NCBI GenBank assembly: GCA_946406115.1
Contig: OX291545.1
Span: 1 to 64,000 of the forward strand
From: Apoda limacodes
Taxonomy: Eukaryota > Arthropoda > Insecta > Lepidoptera > Limacodidae
Length of the DNA stretch: 64,000 nucleotides
Direction of reading: 5' to 3'
The notes under the pieces were generated by a model that did no database searches, was not told the origin of the DNA, and saw nothing but the letters and a program-made list of their open reading frames with translations. This document shows positions 21,780 through 31,973 of this stretch, in pieces. The position numbers were made by a program, and so were the translations under genes. Each line of letters starts with the position of its first letter. The first letter of the stretch is position 1.

Positions 21780-24088
21780 CGTTGGAAATCCTCATGGATA
21801 CCCATGCACCGCAAGGACAGTGCACAGGTTATGTCGGACTCGTACCGACTAAAACCAACGGTGTTCCTTCTCGCGCCTTTACGGCGGAGCCACGGGAACT
21901 CAAGAATGCATCCGCGACTCCACCAGCAGCGTTACCTTTGCTCTATTGGCAGCACAGCTCGGTTGTAAACCAAACAAGCGGTGCTGCCCTTCCACCCCTT
22001 TGAGATGCCGTGCCGGGAACACATGGCTCGGCATCTCCCCCCTCTGACCCCATCCCTCTCGTGGGTGAGCGGAAGGCTTCCAAGCGCCCTCCGCCCGGGG
22101 CCTCGGCTAAGGCGGCAGCTGGCGCGTGTGCGCCATCCGCCGGGACCTAGGCCGCGGTCTTCTTGTCCGGGGCGCAGCGGGATCCCTCTCCCGCTCGCGC
22201 TCCGCCTCCTCCTTCCGCCGCATGACAGCCTCAGCGAAAGCTGCGGCGGCCCTCCATACTCTCTCGCTGCGAACCATGCCCCTGACAAGGGCCGGCAGCG
22301 AGAGATCCGCCCCTGCGACGGCGACCAGGGTCGCGCGCTCCTCTGCCCAGGCCGGGCAAAGCTCCAAGGTGTGACGCGCCGTGTCATCGGCGCAGCCACA
22401 GTGGTGGCACTCAGCCGTCTGCTCTCGCCCCGCCACCCGGTGGAGATACCTCCCGAAGCAACCGTGCCCCGAGAGGACCTGCGTCAGGCGGTAGGACAGG
22501 TGGCCATGTGAGCGTAGGCCACACCACTGCTTCAGGACAGGCCGGATAGCGTCGACGGTTGCCTGCCCGGCCGACGGCCGCACCAATGACTCGCGCCACT
22601 GCGCAAGTAGGCGCAAGCGCACCCGCTCGCGCCACCGCGTCCACTCCACCGCCTCCTCTTCACCCCGGGGCGACGCTCGGGCCTCAACGACGCGATTGTA
22701 CGTCGCGGCGAGCAGCCGAGCGTCCAGCTCCCAGGGCATGCTGCCGGCAAGCACGCATGCCGCCTCAAAAGAGATCGTGCGATAGCCGCGCACGACCCGT
22801 ACTGCCATCACGCGCTGCGGCCGCCGGAGGAGCGCCCGGTTGCGGGCGCAGAGCGCGTCCACCCACACGGGCGCCCCGTACAGCGCCATGGAGCGCACGA
22901 CCCCGGCGTATAAGCGCCGACAGGTAGTGCCAGGCCCGTCGTCGTTGCGCAGCAGGCGGCTAAGTGCGCCTGCCGCGCTCATCAGTCGCGGCACCAGCCG
23001 CTCAAAGTGCGGCCGAAACGTGAGGCGGGGGTCAAGAACGATGCCAAGGTAGCGCATCGCCGATCCGACCTCTACCGCCTCACCTCCGACGACGACCACC
23101 GCACCGCTCGAGCTCGGACTCTGTGACCTCGATCACATCGACCGCGGCAGCGGCGGCGGCAGCGGCGGCGGCGGGCGGGCGCATCGGCGGTGGCCGCACT
23201 TCGTCCGCCGCAGGAAAAAGGGCGGTCACTACACGCTCTACTAGCGCCGGCTGCATCGTCCGCGTGAGGGGCGGCGCGTATGGTCGGAGCTTATTCCGGA
23301 CCATACGATAAGGGCGCCCCCACGGGTCCCGATCGAGCGACGCCAGTAGCTCGTCCCTAGCGGCAGACTTGGCCCGGCAAATGGCCGTTGACAGGTCCGC
23401 GACACGCTCCCTGTATGCGGCGTATAGCGTGTCCTCCTCTCCCGGGTCACGGGCACGGCGCCGCCGGCGGCAGCGGGCAAAGGCGCGACGCGCCGCGACA
23501 CAGTCAGCGCGCAACCGTGCCACATCCTCCGTCCACCAGTGCACGCGGCGCAAAGGCGCACGCGTACCGAGCCGCGGCATCGCGGCATCGCAAATGCGGG
23601 CCACCGCTTCGCCCAGGCGATCGGCCTCGGCGGCCGGGTCGTGTCCGATGGGACCCGGGAGCCAGGACTCGACCAAAGCCGCCTCCTCGAGCCGGTCGCG
23701 ATCCAATCGCTTTAACGACCATCGCGGGGGATCCCCGTGCAACCGTGACCATGCGTCGGCTGGGGCATCGGGGAGGGCGGAGACGTCAAACCGTACGTAA
23801 CGATGGTCCGACAACGTCTCGACGCCCTCCATTACCCTCCAGCCAGACACGCGGCGGGCGAGGGCGGCGGTCGCGAAAGTAACGTCCACGACAGAGCCAC
23901 CCTCTCGCCTCACACACGTGTGTACTGCCCCGGTGTTGCACACAGACAGACCTCCCGCGACGGCCCACTCCAACAATGACTCGCCCCTCGCACTTGCGAC
24001 CGGCGAACCCCATGCCGGAGACTTTGCGTTAAAGTCACCAGCCACAAGGACATGTCCAGCGCCGCTTAACTCGATGGCCGCCCCGAGG
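21741..24088 (-). mobile_element. SART-like A4, truncated and internally deleted
   Basis: Poly(A) of 39 bases (21741-21779), 3' UTR and parts of ORF2. Compared with A3 it lacks about 865 bp at 23106, joined at a shared CCG, and it is 5' truncated at 24088 inside the endonuclease domain. The 5' junction again has one extra A before AACCTAACC. Confidence 0.9.
22107..24088 (-). pseudogene. ORF2 remnant of A4, RT core deleted
   Basis: The 5' part (23080-24088) covers the endonuclease domain from GDFNAK through the polyalanine run, then leaves frame at the deletion. The 3' part (22107 to about 23105) covers the thumb and C-terminal CCHC in another frame. The deletion removes the RT fingers and palm, including the catalytic Asp and YADD, so no RT activity is possible. 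Confidence 0.9.
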
Positions 24089-24188
24089 AAACCTAACCTA
24101 ACCTAACCTAACCTAACCTAACCTAACCTAACCTAACCTAACCTAACCTAACCTAACCTAACCTAACCTAACCTAACCTAACCTAACC
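24089..24188. repeat. 100-bp telomere tract (CCTAA)n
   Basis: Perfect repeats between A4 and A5. Confidence 0.95.
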
Positions 24189-24537
24189 TTTTTTTTTTTT
24201 TTTTTTTTTTCGTTGGAAATCCTCATGGATACCCATGCACCGCAAGGACAGTGCACAGGTTATGTCGGACTCGTACCGACTAAAACCAACGGTGTTCCTT
24301 CTCGCGCCTTTACGGCGGAGCCACGGGAACTCAAGAATGCATCCGCGACTCCACCAGCAGCGTTACCTTTGCTCTATTGGCAGCACAGCTCGGTTGTAAA
24401 CCAAACAAGCGGTGCTGCCCTTCCACCCCTTTGAGATGCCGTGCCGGGAACACATGGCTCGGCATCTCCCCCCTCTGACCCCATCCCTCTCGTGGGTGAG
24501 CGGAAGGCTTCCAAGCGCCCTCCGCCCGGGGCCTCGG

Positions 24538-26164
24538 CTAAGGCGGCAGCTGGCGCGTGTGCGCCATCCGCCGGGACCTAGGCCGCGGTCTTCTTGTCCG
24601 GGGCGCAGCGGGATCCCTCTCCCGCTCGCGCTCCGCCTCCTCCTTCCGCCGCATGACAGCCTCAGCGAAAGCTGCGGCGGCCCTCCATACTCTCTCGCTG
24701 CGAACCATGCCCCTGACAAGGGCCGGCAGCGAGAGATCCGCCCCTGCGACGGCGACCAGGGTCGCGCGCTCCTCTGCCCAGGCCGGGCAAAGCTCCAAGG
24801 TCGCCCAAGACCTCAAGGGTGAGGCCGAGCGCACGGCCATGGACCCCGTCAAGGCCAGGCGCCTTGTTGCGGCCACGCATGCGCGCTACCACCCGCTCGA
24901 GCTCGGACTCTGTGACCTCGATCACATCGACCGCGGCAGCGGCGGCGGCGGGCGGGCGCATCGGCGGTGGCCGCACTTCGTCCGCCGCAGGAAAAAGGGC
25001 GGTCACTACACGCTCTACTAGCGCCGGCCGCATCGTCCGCGCGAGGGGCGGCGCGTATGGTCGGAGCTTATTCCGGACCATACGATAAGGGCGCCCCCAC
25101 GGGTCCCGATCGAGCGACGCCAGTAGCTCGTCCCTAGCGGCAGACTTGGCCCGGCAAATGGCCGTTGACAGGTCCGCGACACGCTCCCTGTATGCGGCGT
25201 ATAGCGTGTCCTCCTCTCCCGGGTCACGGGCACGGCGCCGCCGGCGGCAGCGGGCAAAGGCGCGACGCGCCGCGACACAGTCAGCGCGCAACCGTGCCAC
25301 ATCCTCCGTCCACCAGTGCACGCGGCGCAAAGGCGCACGCGTACCGAGCCGCGGCATCGCGGCATCGCAAATGCGGGCCACCGCTTCGCCCAGGCGATCG
25401 GCCTCGGCGGCCGGGTCGTGTCCGATGGGACCCGGGAGCCAGGACTCGACCAAAGCCGCCTCCTCGAGCCGGTCGCGATCCAATCGCTTTAACGACCATC
25501 GCGGGGGATCCCCGTGCAACCGTGACCATGCGTCGGCTGGGGCATCGGGGAGGGCGGAGACGTCAAACCGTACGTAACGATGGTCCGACAACGTCTCGAC
25601 ACCCTCCATTACCCTCCAGCCAGACACGCGGCGGGCGAGGGCGGCGGTCGCAAAGGTAACGTCCACGACAGAGCCACCCTCTCGCCTCACACACGTGTGT
25701 ACTGCCCCGGTATTGCACACAGACAGACCTCCCGCGACGGCCCACTCCAACAATGACTCGCCCCTCGCACTTGCGACCGGCGAACCCCATGCCGGAGACT
25801 TTGCGTTAAAGTCCCCAGCCACAATGACATTTCCAACGCCACTTAGTTCAATGGCCGCCCCGAGGTCCTCCAGGTAGGACTCGAACTCGTGGAGCGGCCG
25901 GTTGGGTGAGAAATAACATGCCACCACCAGGTACTCGCCCTCCAGCTCTGCTGCCACCCAGCCATGGCCGGCTGACGTCCGTGCCAGGCCCTTCGCAAAG
26001 ATAGTCGCTGTGCCGTCCAAGTCGCCAGCCCACTGGCCGGTCGGCGGCACCCAGTACGGTTCCGCTACTATGGCGACGTCCACTCCGTATTCAGCTACGC
26101 TCTGAACCAGTAGGTCCTGAGCTCTGGCACAGCAGTTAAGGTTTGCCTGGAGAAGCCTGGCCAT
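24538..26164 (-). pseudogene. ORF2 remnant of A5, RT deleted and frameshifted
   Basis: Reads from the ORF2 ATG (26164) through the endonuclease and the RT N-terminal region to about residue 455, then jumps at about 24800 to the codons just after the C-terminal CCHC in a different frame. About 1508 bp are absent relative to A3, which accounts for the frame change. The endonuclease is of the second patch version and looks intact (AEPYW, GDFNAK, SDHRY). The polyalanine run is shortened. Confidence 0.9.
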
Positions 26165-28416
26165 CACTCAGCCTGCATACTGTCCTCCTCGGCCCCGGAC
26201 GGGGTCGGCTGGGCTGGCCGCGGCCCGGCCCCAGCAGTGTTGGGGCCGCCGCTAGCTGGCGTCTTTTTGACAGGGGCGGGGCAAAGGCTCGATCCGCCCC
26301 TGTGCTCCGCGGGTCTGCCGGCCGCCGCGCACACGGTGCAGCGCGGCTTGGCAAAACACGTGTTCGATTTATGGCCCGTCTCACCACAGCGGTAGCATTC
26401 GCTGCTGCGGTTCGTCTCTGAAGAACAGAGCACGGCGGTGTGGCCCGGCTCCAGGCACCGGTAGCAGCGCAGTGGGCGCGCAGCGAGCGGCTCAATACGC
26501 ACAGGCGACCAACCCACAAGCAAGCGCCCGAGCGACGACAACTTCCTGGCAGCGAAGAGTGGGCAGCGTATCCACACTGTACCGCTGCGTGTCGGTCCGA
26601 CCGTAACTGACTCCTGCGTACACTCGCCAGCTGTGGCCACGGCGGCGATAACCTCGTCGCTGGTTACCGATTCTTCTACGCCGTAGAGGCGTAACTCCGC
26701 CGTCTTAACGGGGCGGGTGACAGACACCCGCTCAGAGCCAAGGGCCTCCCTTAGCTTGGCTGCGAGCGAGTCTGCCTTGTCGCCGCTTGTACCACCGGGC
26801 ACCTCTATAATTCGCGCACCCGTTGCGCCGACGCGGAACCGTAGCTCTGGTATTCCGAGTGTTGCCAGGTCAACACTGCGCCTCGCTGCTCGTATGACAT
26901 CGGCATATGTATCTCCGCTCGCTGCGGCTGCGGGCTGCAACGTTAAAGCCACGGCCGTGGAGCGTGGCATCCTTGGCACACGGACGGCCGAGCGTGCGGC
27001 TGGCGCTCGTCCGCGCCGGCCCGCAGATCGTGACCGTGATTGCCGTCGCGTAAGATTATTGTCGGCCCTCCTGGGCGCGACAGTTTGCCAGCCGTCGTCT
27101 TGAGTGACGTGTGCCTGCTCCGCATCCGGCGCCCGAATCGCCGCAAGTGTTGGCCTCCTCCTGCGTCCACGCCTTGTCGGCCTAGCACTAGAGGCCGGGG
27201 CTAACAGTGGCCTCGGTGGGGCAATCGTCTCCTTTATTATTATTTGTGGCGCATCGGCAACGCCTACACGCACAGCGCGCAAGGCAGCACGCGGCGCGGC
27301 GCGCGGCGGCAGTGGCGCAGCGCGCGGTGGCACCAGTGGCGCGCTTGTAATCGCTGACACGTATGCAGGAGCGGCAGCGCGCGGTGGCGCAGCACGCACG
27401 ATACTGGGTGGGGCGGCGGCAGGGACCGCGACGCGCGCGCGGCTGGCACTGCGGGCGCGCGTTCGGCTGGCAGTGCGGGCGGTCGACACGTCGCGCGCGG
27501 GGGCCAATGTACTTGCTACAGTGCGTCGGCCGCGCACCAGGGCAGCATTGGTGCGGCCGGCCGAGCTCGCCGTGGCATCGGCGTACGTGACAGAGCGGGC
27601 CACGCTGGCAGCTGTCGGTCTATCGACGGCTAGTGCAGGCCGGGCGCGGGGCGCTGTGGAAAGGCGCTCTTCTAAGGCACCGAGGCGCTCGCCCATCGCG
27701 GCCAACACAGAGCGGCGTACCTCCTCAGTAATTGTGCGGCTAAGATCCTGCACATCCAAAGCGGGAGATGAGGTGGGTGGGACAGGTCGCGTGGCCTCCA
27801 TCCTCAGTGCCTTTATCTCCGCAATGAGCTCGCCGGTTTGCTCGCGTAGGCGAGCGTTGTCCTCCTGGACTTTGCGGAGCTCCGCCTTCATGCGACGGGT
27901 CTCCTCAGAGGCCGTCATTTCGCCGAGTCTTGCCACGGCCTCGGCGATTCCCGCGGTGGCTTTTTTCATGCCACCGACTAGCTCCCCTTTTAAGTTCTTA
28001 GACTTTCGTCCCACCTCATTGATGTATGTGACACATCGTGTCACCTCCTCCATAAGTTGCGCTGCCGAGAGATCCTCAGTTGACTCGCCGTGGGTCGTAT
28101 GCGCCAATGATCGCGGCGTCTTGCGCCGGAGCTCCTCCGTGGAGGCTGCAAGCTCCTCCTCTGCTCGCAGCCTCAGCTCCTCCCGCTTCGCCGCATTCAG
28201 GTCCTCCTTGGCCTTTGCTAGGCCGACGTATTCGCCGGTCGTCGGTGGCCTGCCCCGCTCGCGCGTATTTGTGGGTGGGCATTTTCTAACGGAACCCACT
28301 TTCCGTTCCTCCTCAGAGCTGTCGCTCAACGCCTCTAGGGGGCGCTTTTCCGCCACCTTGCGGAACGCACTCCCTGAAGGTACCTCCATGGAAGTAGTTT
28401 TAGTCTTACTACTCAT
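26164..28416 (-). CDS. ORF1: Gag-like protein (A5 variant)
   Basis: 750 residues from MSSKTK to the shared TGA. The first ~95 residues and the whole C-terminal half, with three zinc knuckles, match A2 almost exactly, while the middle (~97-445) is clearly divergent (for example RSLAHTTHGES, and an insertion with ADAPQIIIKE). This suggests a mosaic of two A subfamilies. The same variant start of this middle is in A7. Role as for the A2 ORF1: RNA binding and probable nuclear or telomere delivery, inferred from the family. Confidence 0.9.
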   Translation of the reverse strand: MSSKTKTTSMEVPSGSAFRKVAEKRPLEALSDSSEEERKVGSVRKCPPTNTRERGRPPTTGEYVGLAKAKEDLNAAKREELRLRAEEELAASTEELRRKTPRSLAHTTHGESTEDLSAAQLMEEVTRCVTYINEVGRKSKNLKGELVGGMKKATAGIAEAVARLGEMTASEETRRMKAELRKVQEDNARLREQTGELIAEIKALRMEATRPVPPTSSPALDVQDLSRTITEEVRRSVLAAMGERLGALEERLSTAPRARPALAVDRPTAASVARSVTYADATASSAGRTNAALVRGRRTVASTLAPARDVSTARTASRTRARSASRARVAVPAAAPPSIVRAAPPRAAAPAYVSAITSAPLVPPRAAPLPPRAAPRAALRAVRVGVADAPQIIIKETIAPPRPLLAPASSARPTRRGRRRRPTLAAIRAPDAEQAHVTQDDGWQTVAPRRADNNLTRRQSRSRSAGRRGRAPAARSAVRVPRMPRSTAVALTLQPAAAASGDTYADVIRAARRSVDLATLGIPELRFRVGATGARIIEVPGGTSGDKADSLAAKLREALGSERVSVTRPVKTAELRLYGVEESVTSDEVIAAVATAGECTQESVTVGPTRSGTVWIRCPLFAARKLSSLGRLLVGWSPVRIEPLAARPLRCYRCLEPGHTAVLCSSETNRSSECYRCGETGHKSNTCFAKPRCTVCAAAGRPAEHRGGSSLCPAPVKKTPASGGPNTAGAGPRPAQPTPSGAEEDSMQAE

Positions 28417-29290
28417 GTTTTAAAAACAAAAAACCCGAAAATACTCGTATTGTACAAATATACATACAATTTACACACAAAATATAAATTGTTCAAACAC
28501 ACACACTAACAAAGTATGTTGGGAGTCGCCCAAGGGTCCATCCACAACACAATAAAAACACAAAACACTAAAGTTTGTCGAAGCTGGCCGAAGCTGTCCG
28601 TCAGCTCGACCCGAGCTGGCCCCGCTTCACACAGCCTCACACAGCTTCGCGATTTACCGTCCCGCTGGTTTTTAAACCACGTTGGGAGTCGCCGCAAGGT
28701 CCATCCACAACGTAATCAAAAAGAAAAACACAGAAAAGTACTCACACGAAGCCGCTATAAGCCTCAGACAGGCTGGCGCCAAGATGATGCAACTCGGCCT
28801 GGCCCCTCAGTGGGTGGCACTGCGGTGCTGAGATTTGCCTTACGGTCCCTCCACAGCACGGCGAACACACACTACACTATAAAAATGTCCTCACACTAAA
28901 TTTGGCGAAGCTGTCTCACAGCTCGGTCCCGCTTCGCACAGCTTTGCGCAGCTTCGACACAGGCACCAAATTTGACACTTTGAAAGGTGATGCGATGCTG
29001 AGAATCGCCTAACGGTCCCTCCCAAACAACACACGCACAACAAAGTCAACACTGGACGAGAATCCGGCGCTCAATCTGGCAAAAACGGCCACACAGCTCA
29101 GGGTGAGCGGGGCTAGCTTCGTCAGAGAGCGACACGGATTCTCTAAAGTCACTGTCTTCACTTCACGGGGCTTGGAATAGCCCGTAGGTCCATCCCAAAC
29201 GTACGCACACACGGTTTTACAGGTTCAGTACATTAATAACACAGGAGCGAACGAAAAACGATCCGTTCGCTAGCGCGTTCCTCACAAGAC
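28417..29290 (-). promoter_or_regulatory. A5 5' UTR with tandem hairpin modules
   Basis: Same architecture as the A2 5' UTR, with the five modules visible by their GTCCATCC and GGTCCCTCC cores on the plus strand at about 28517, 28680, 28825, 28995 and 29170. Arms remain complementary despite scattered substitutions. Confidence 0.7.
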
Positions 29291-29293
29291 TAA

Positions 29294-29295
<2 letters not shown>
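29291..29295. repeat. Single telomere unit TAACC between A5 and A6
   Basis: Five bases separate the A5 5' end from the A6 poly(A), so one repeat unit remains between two insertions. Confidence 0.85.
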
Positions 29296-29354
<59 letters not shown>

Positions 29355-29681
29355 CGTTGGAAATCCTCATGGATACCCATGCACCGCAAGGACAGTGCAC
29401 AGGTTATGTCGGACTCGTACCGACTAAAACCAACGGTGTTCCTTCTCGCGCCTTTACGGCGGAGCCACGGGAACTCAAGAATGCATCCGCGACTCCACCA
29501 GCAGCGTTACCTTTGCTCTATTGGCAGCACAGCTCGGTTGTAAACCAAACAAGCGGTGCTGCCCTTCCACCCCTTTGAGATGCCGTGCCGGGAACACATG
29601 GCTCGGCATCTCCCCCCTCTGACCCCATCCCTCTCGTGGGTGAGCGGAAGGCTTCCAAGCGCCCTCCGCCCGGGGCCTCGG

Positions 29682-31973
29682 CTAAGGCGGCAGCTGGCGC
29701 GTGTGCGCCATCCGCCGGGACCTAGGCCGCGGTCTTCTTGTCCGGGGCGCAGCGGGATCCCTCTCCCGCTCGCGCTCCGCCTCCTCCTTCCGCCGCATGA
29801 CAGCCTCAGCGAAAGCTGCGGCGGCCCTCCATACTCTCTCGCTGCGAACCATGCCCCTGACAAGGGCCGGCAGCGAGAGATCCGCCCCTGCGACGGCGAC
29901 CAGGGTCGCGCGCTCCTCTGCCCAGGCCGGGCAAAGCTCCAAGGTGTGACGCGCCGTGTCATCGGCGCAGCCACAGTGGTGGCACTCAGCCGTCTGCTCT
30001 CGCCCCGCCACCCGGTGGAGATACCTCCCGAAGCAACCGTGCCCCGAGAGGACCTGCGTCAGGCGGTAGGACAGGTGGCCATGTGAGCGTAGGCCACACC
30101 ACTGCTCCAGGACAGGCCGGATAGCGTCGACGGTTGCCTGCCCGGCCGACGGCCGCACCAATGACTCGCGCCACTGCGCAAGTAGGCGCAAGCGCACCCG
30201 CTCGCGCCACCGCGTCCACTCCACCGCCTCCTCTTCACCCCGGGGCGACGCTCGGGCCTCAACGACGCGATTGTACGTCGCGGCGAGCAGCCGAGCGTCC
30301 AGCTCCCAGGGCATGCTGCCGGCAAGCACGCATGCCGCCTCAAAAGAGATCGTGCGATAGCCGCGCACGACCCGTACTGCCATCACGCGCTGCGGCCGCC
30401 AACGGTGTCAAGTGAGGCGGTCCGCCACAACGCGCTCCAGCAACTTGCCCGCCTCGTCCAGCAAGACGAGCGGGCGATAGGCCGACGGCTCATCAGCGGG
30501 CCGCCCTTCCTTCCGCAGAAGGACCAGCCGGCCAGCCTTCCACCGCCGCGGGAAAACACCTCGACTGAGGCAGGCGCTCAGCAACCGCCGGAACCACTCG
30601 CCCAAGACCTCAAGGGTGAGGCCGAGCGCACGGCCATGGACCCCGTCAAGGCCAGGCGCCTTGTTGCGGCCACGCATGCGCGCTACCACCCGCTCGAGCT
30701 CGGACTCTGTGACCTCGATCACATCGACCGCGGCAGCGGCGGCGGCAGCGGCGGCGGCGGGCGGGCGCATCGGCGGTGGCCGCACTTCGTCCGCCGCAGG
30801 AAAAAGGACGGTCACTACACGCTCTACCAGCGCCGGCTGCATCGTCCGCGTGAGGGGCGGCGCGTATGGTCGGAGCTTATTCCGGACCATACGATAAGGG
30901 CGCCCCCACGGGTCCCGATCGAGCGACGCCAGTAGCTCGTCCCTAGCGGCAGACTTGGCCCGGCAAATGGCCGTTGACAGGTCCGCGACACGCTCCCTGT
31001 ATGCGGCGTAAAGCGTGTCCTCCTCTCCCGGGTCACGGGCACGGCGCCGCCGGCGGCAGCGGGCAAAGGCGCGACGCGCCGCGACGCAGTCAGCGCGCAA
31101 CCGTGCCACATCCTCCGTCCACCAGTGCACGCGGCGCCAAGGCGCACGCGTACCGAGCCGCGGCATCGCGGCATCGCAAATGCGGGCCACCGCTTCGCCC
31201 AGGCGATCTGCCTCGGCGGCCGGGTCGTGTCCGATGGGACCCGGGAGCCAGGACTCGACCAAAGCCGCCTCCTCGAGCCGGTCGCGATCCAATCGCTTTA
31301 ACGACCATCGCGGGGGATCCCCGTGCAACCGTGACCATGCGTCGGCTGGGGCATCGGGGAGGGCGGAGACGTCAAACCGTACGTAACGATGGTCCGACAA
31401 CGTCTCGACACCCTCCATTACCCTCCAGCCAGACACGCGGCGGGCGAGGGCGGCGGTCGCAAAGGTAACGTCCACGACAGAGCCACCCTCTCGCCTCACA
31501 CACGTGTGTACTGCCCCGGTATTGCACACAGACAGACCTCCCGCGACGGCCCACTCCAACAATGACTCGCCCCTCGCACTTGCGACCGGCGAACCCCATG
31601 CCGGAGACTTTGCGTTAAAGTCCCCAGCCACAATGACATTTCCAACGCCACTTAGTTCAATGGCCGCCCCGAGGTCCTCCAGGTAGGACTCGAACTCGTG
31701 GAGCGGCCGGTTGGGTGAGAAATAACATGCCACCACCAGGTACTCGCCCTCCAGCTCTGCTGCCACCCAGCCATGGCCGGCTGACGTCCGTGCCAGGCCC
31801 TTCGCAAAGATAGTCGCTGTGCCGTCCAAGTCGCCAGCCCACTGGCCGGTCGGCGGCACCCAGTACGGTTCCGCTACTATGGCGACGTCCACTCCGTATT
31901 CAGCTACGCTCTGAACCAGTAGGTCCTGAGCTCTGGCACAGCAGTTAAGGTTTGCCTGGAGAAGCCTGGCCAT
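29682..31973 (-). pseudogene. ORF2 remnant of A6, RT core deleted
   Basis: The 5' part (30408-31973) carries the endonuclease (second patch version) and RT up to VVADRLT, then a TGA created by an 8-bp deletion. A second gap of about 847 bp at about 30400, joined at a shared GCC, removes the RT catalytic core. The 3' part (29682-30386) carries the thumb and C-terminal CCHC. The two deletions together total 855 bp, a multiple of three, so the frame recovers only after the stop. Confidence 0.9.

Larger units (their letters stand above)
24189..29290 (-). mobile_element. SART-like A5, full 5' end, deleted ORF2
   Basis: Short 22-base poly(A) (24189-24210), 3' UTR, internally deleted ORF2, whole ORF1 and a 5' UTR ending at the same base as A2 (GTCTTGTG preceded by GGTTA). 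About 1.5 kb of ORF2 is missing. The intact 5' end and ORF1 make this a possible donor of Gag protein in trans. Confidence 0.9.

Noticed and set aside
27104..28423. A 439-codon open frame on the plus strand, antisense to the A5 ORF1 (also 302 codons at 14745-15653 and 32877-33785)
   Set aside because: No recognisable domain, Ala/Arg/Ser-rich composition, and exact mirror of a real Gag frame in GC-rich DNA. It is broken in other copies where ORF1 stays open.
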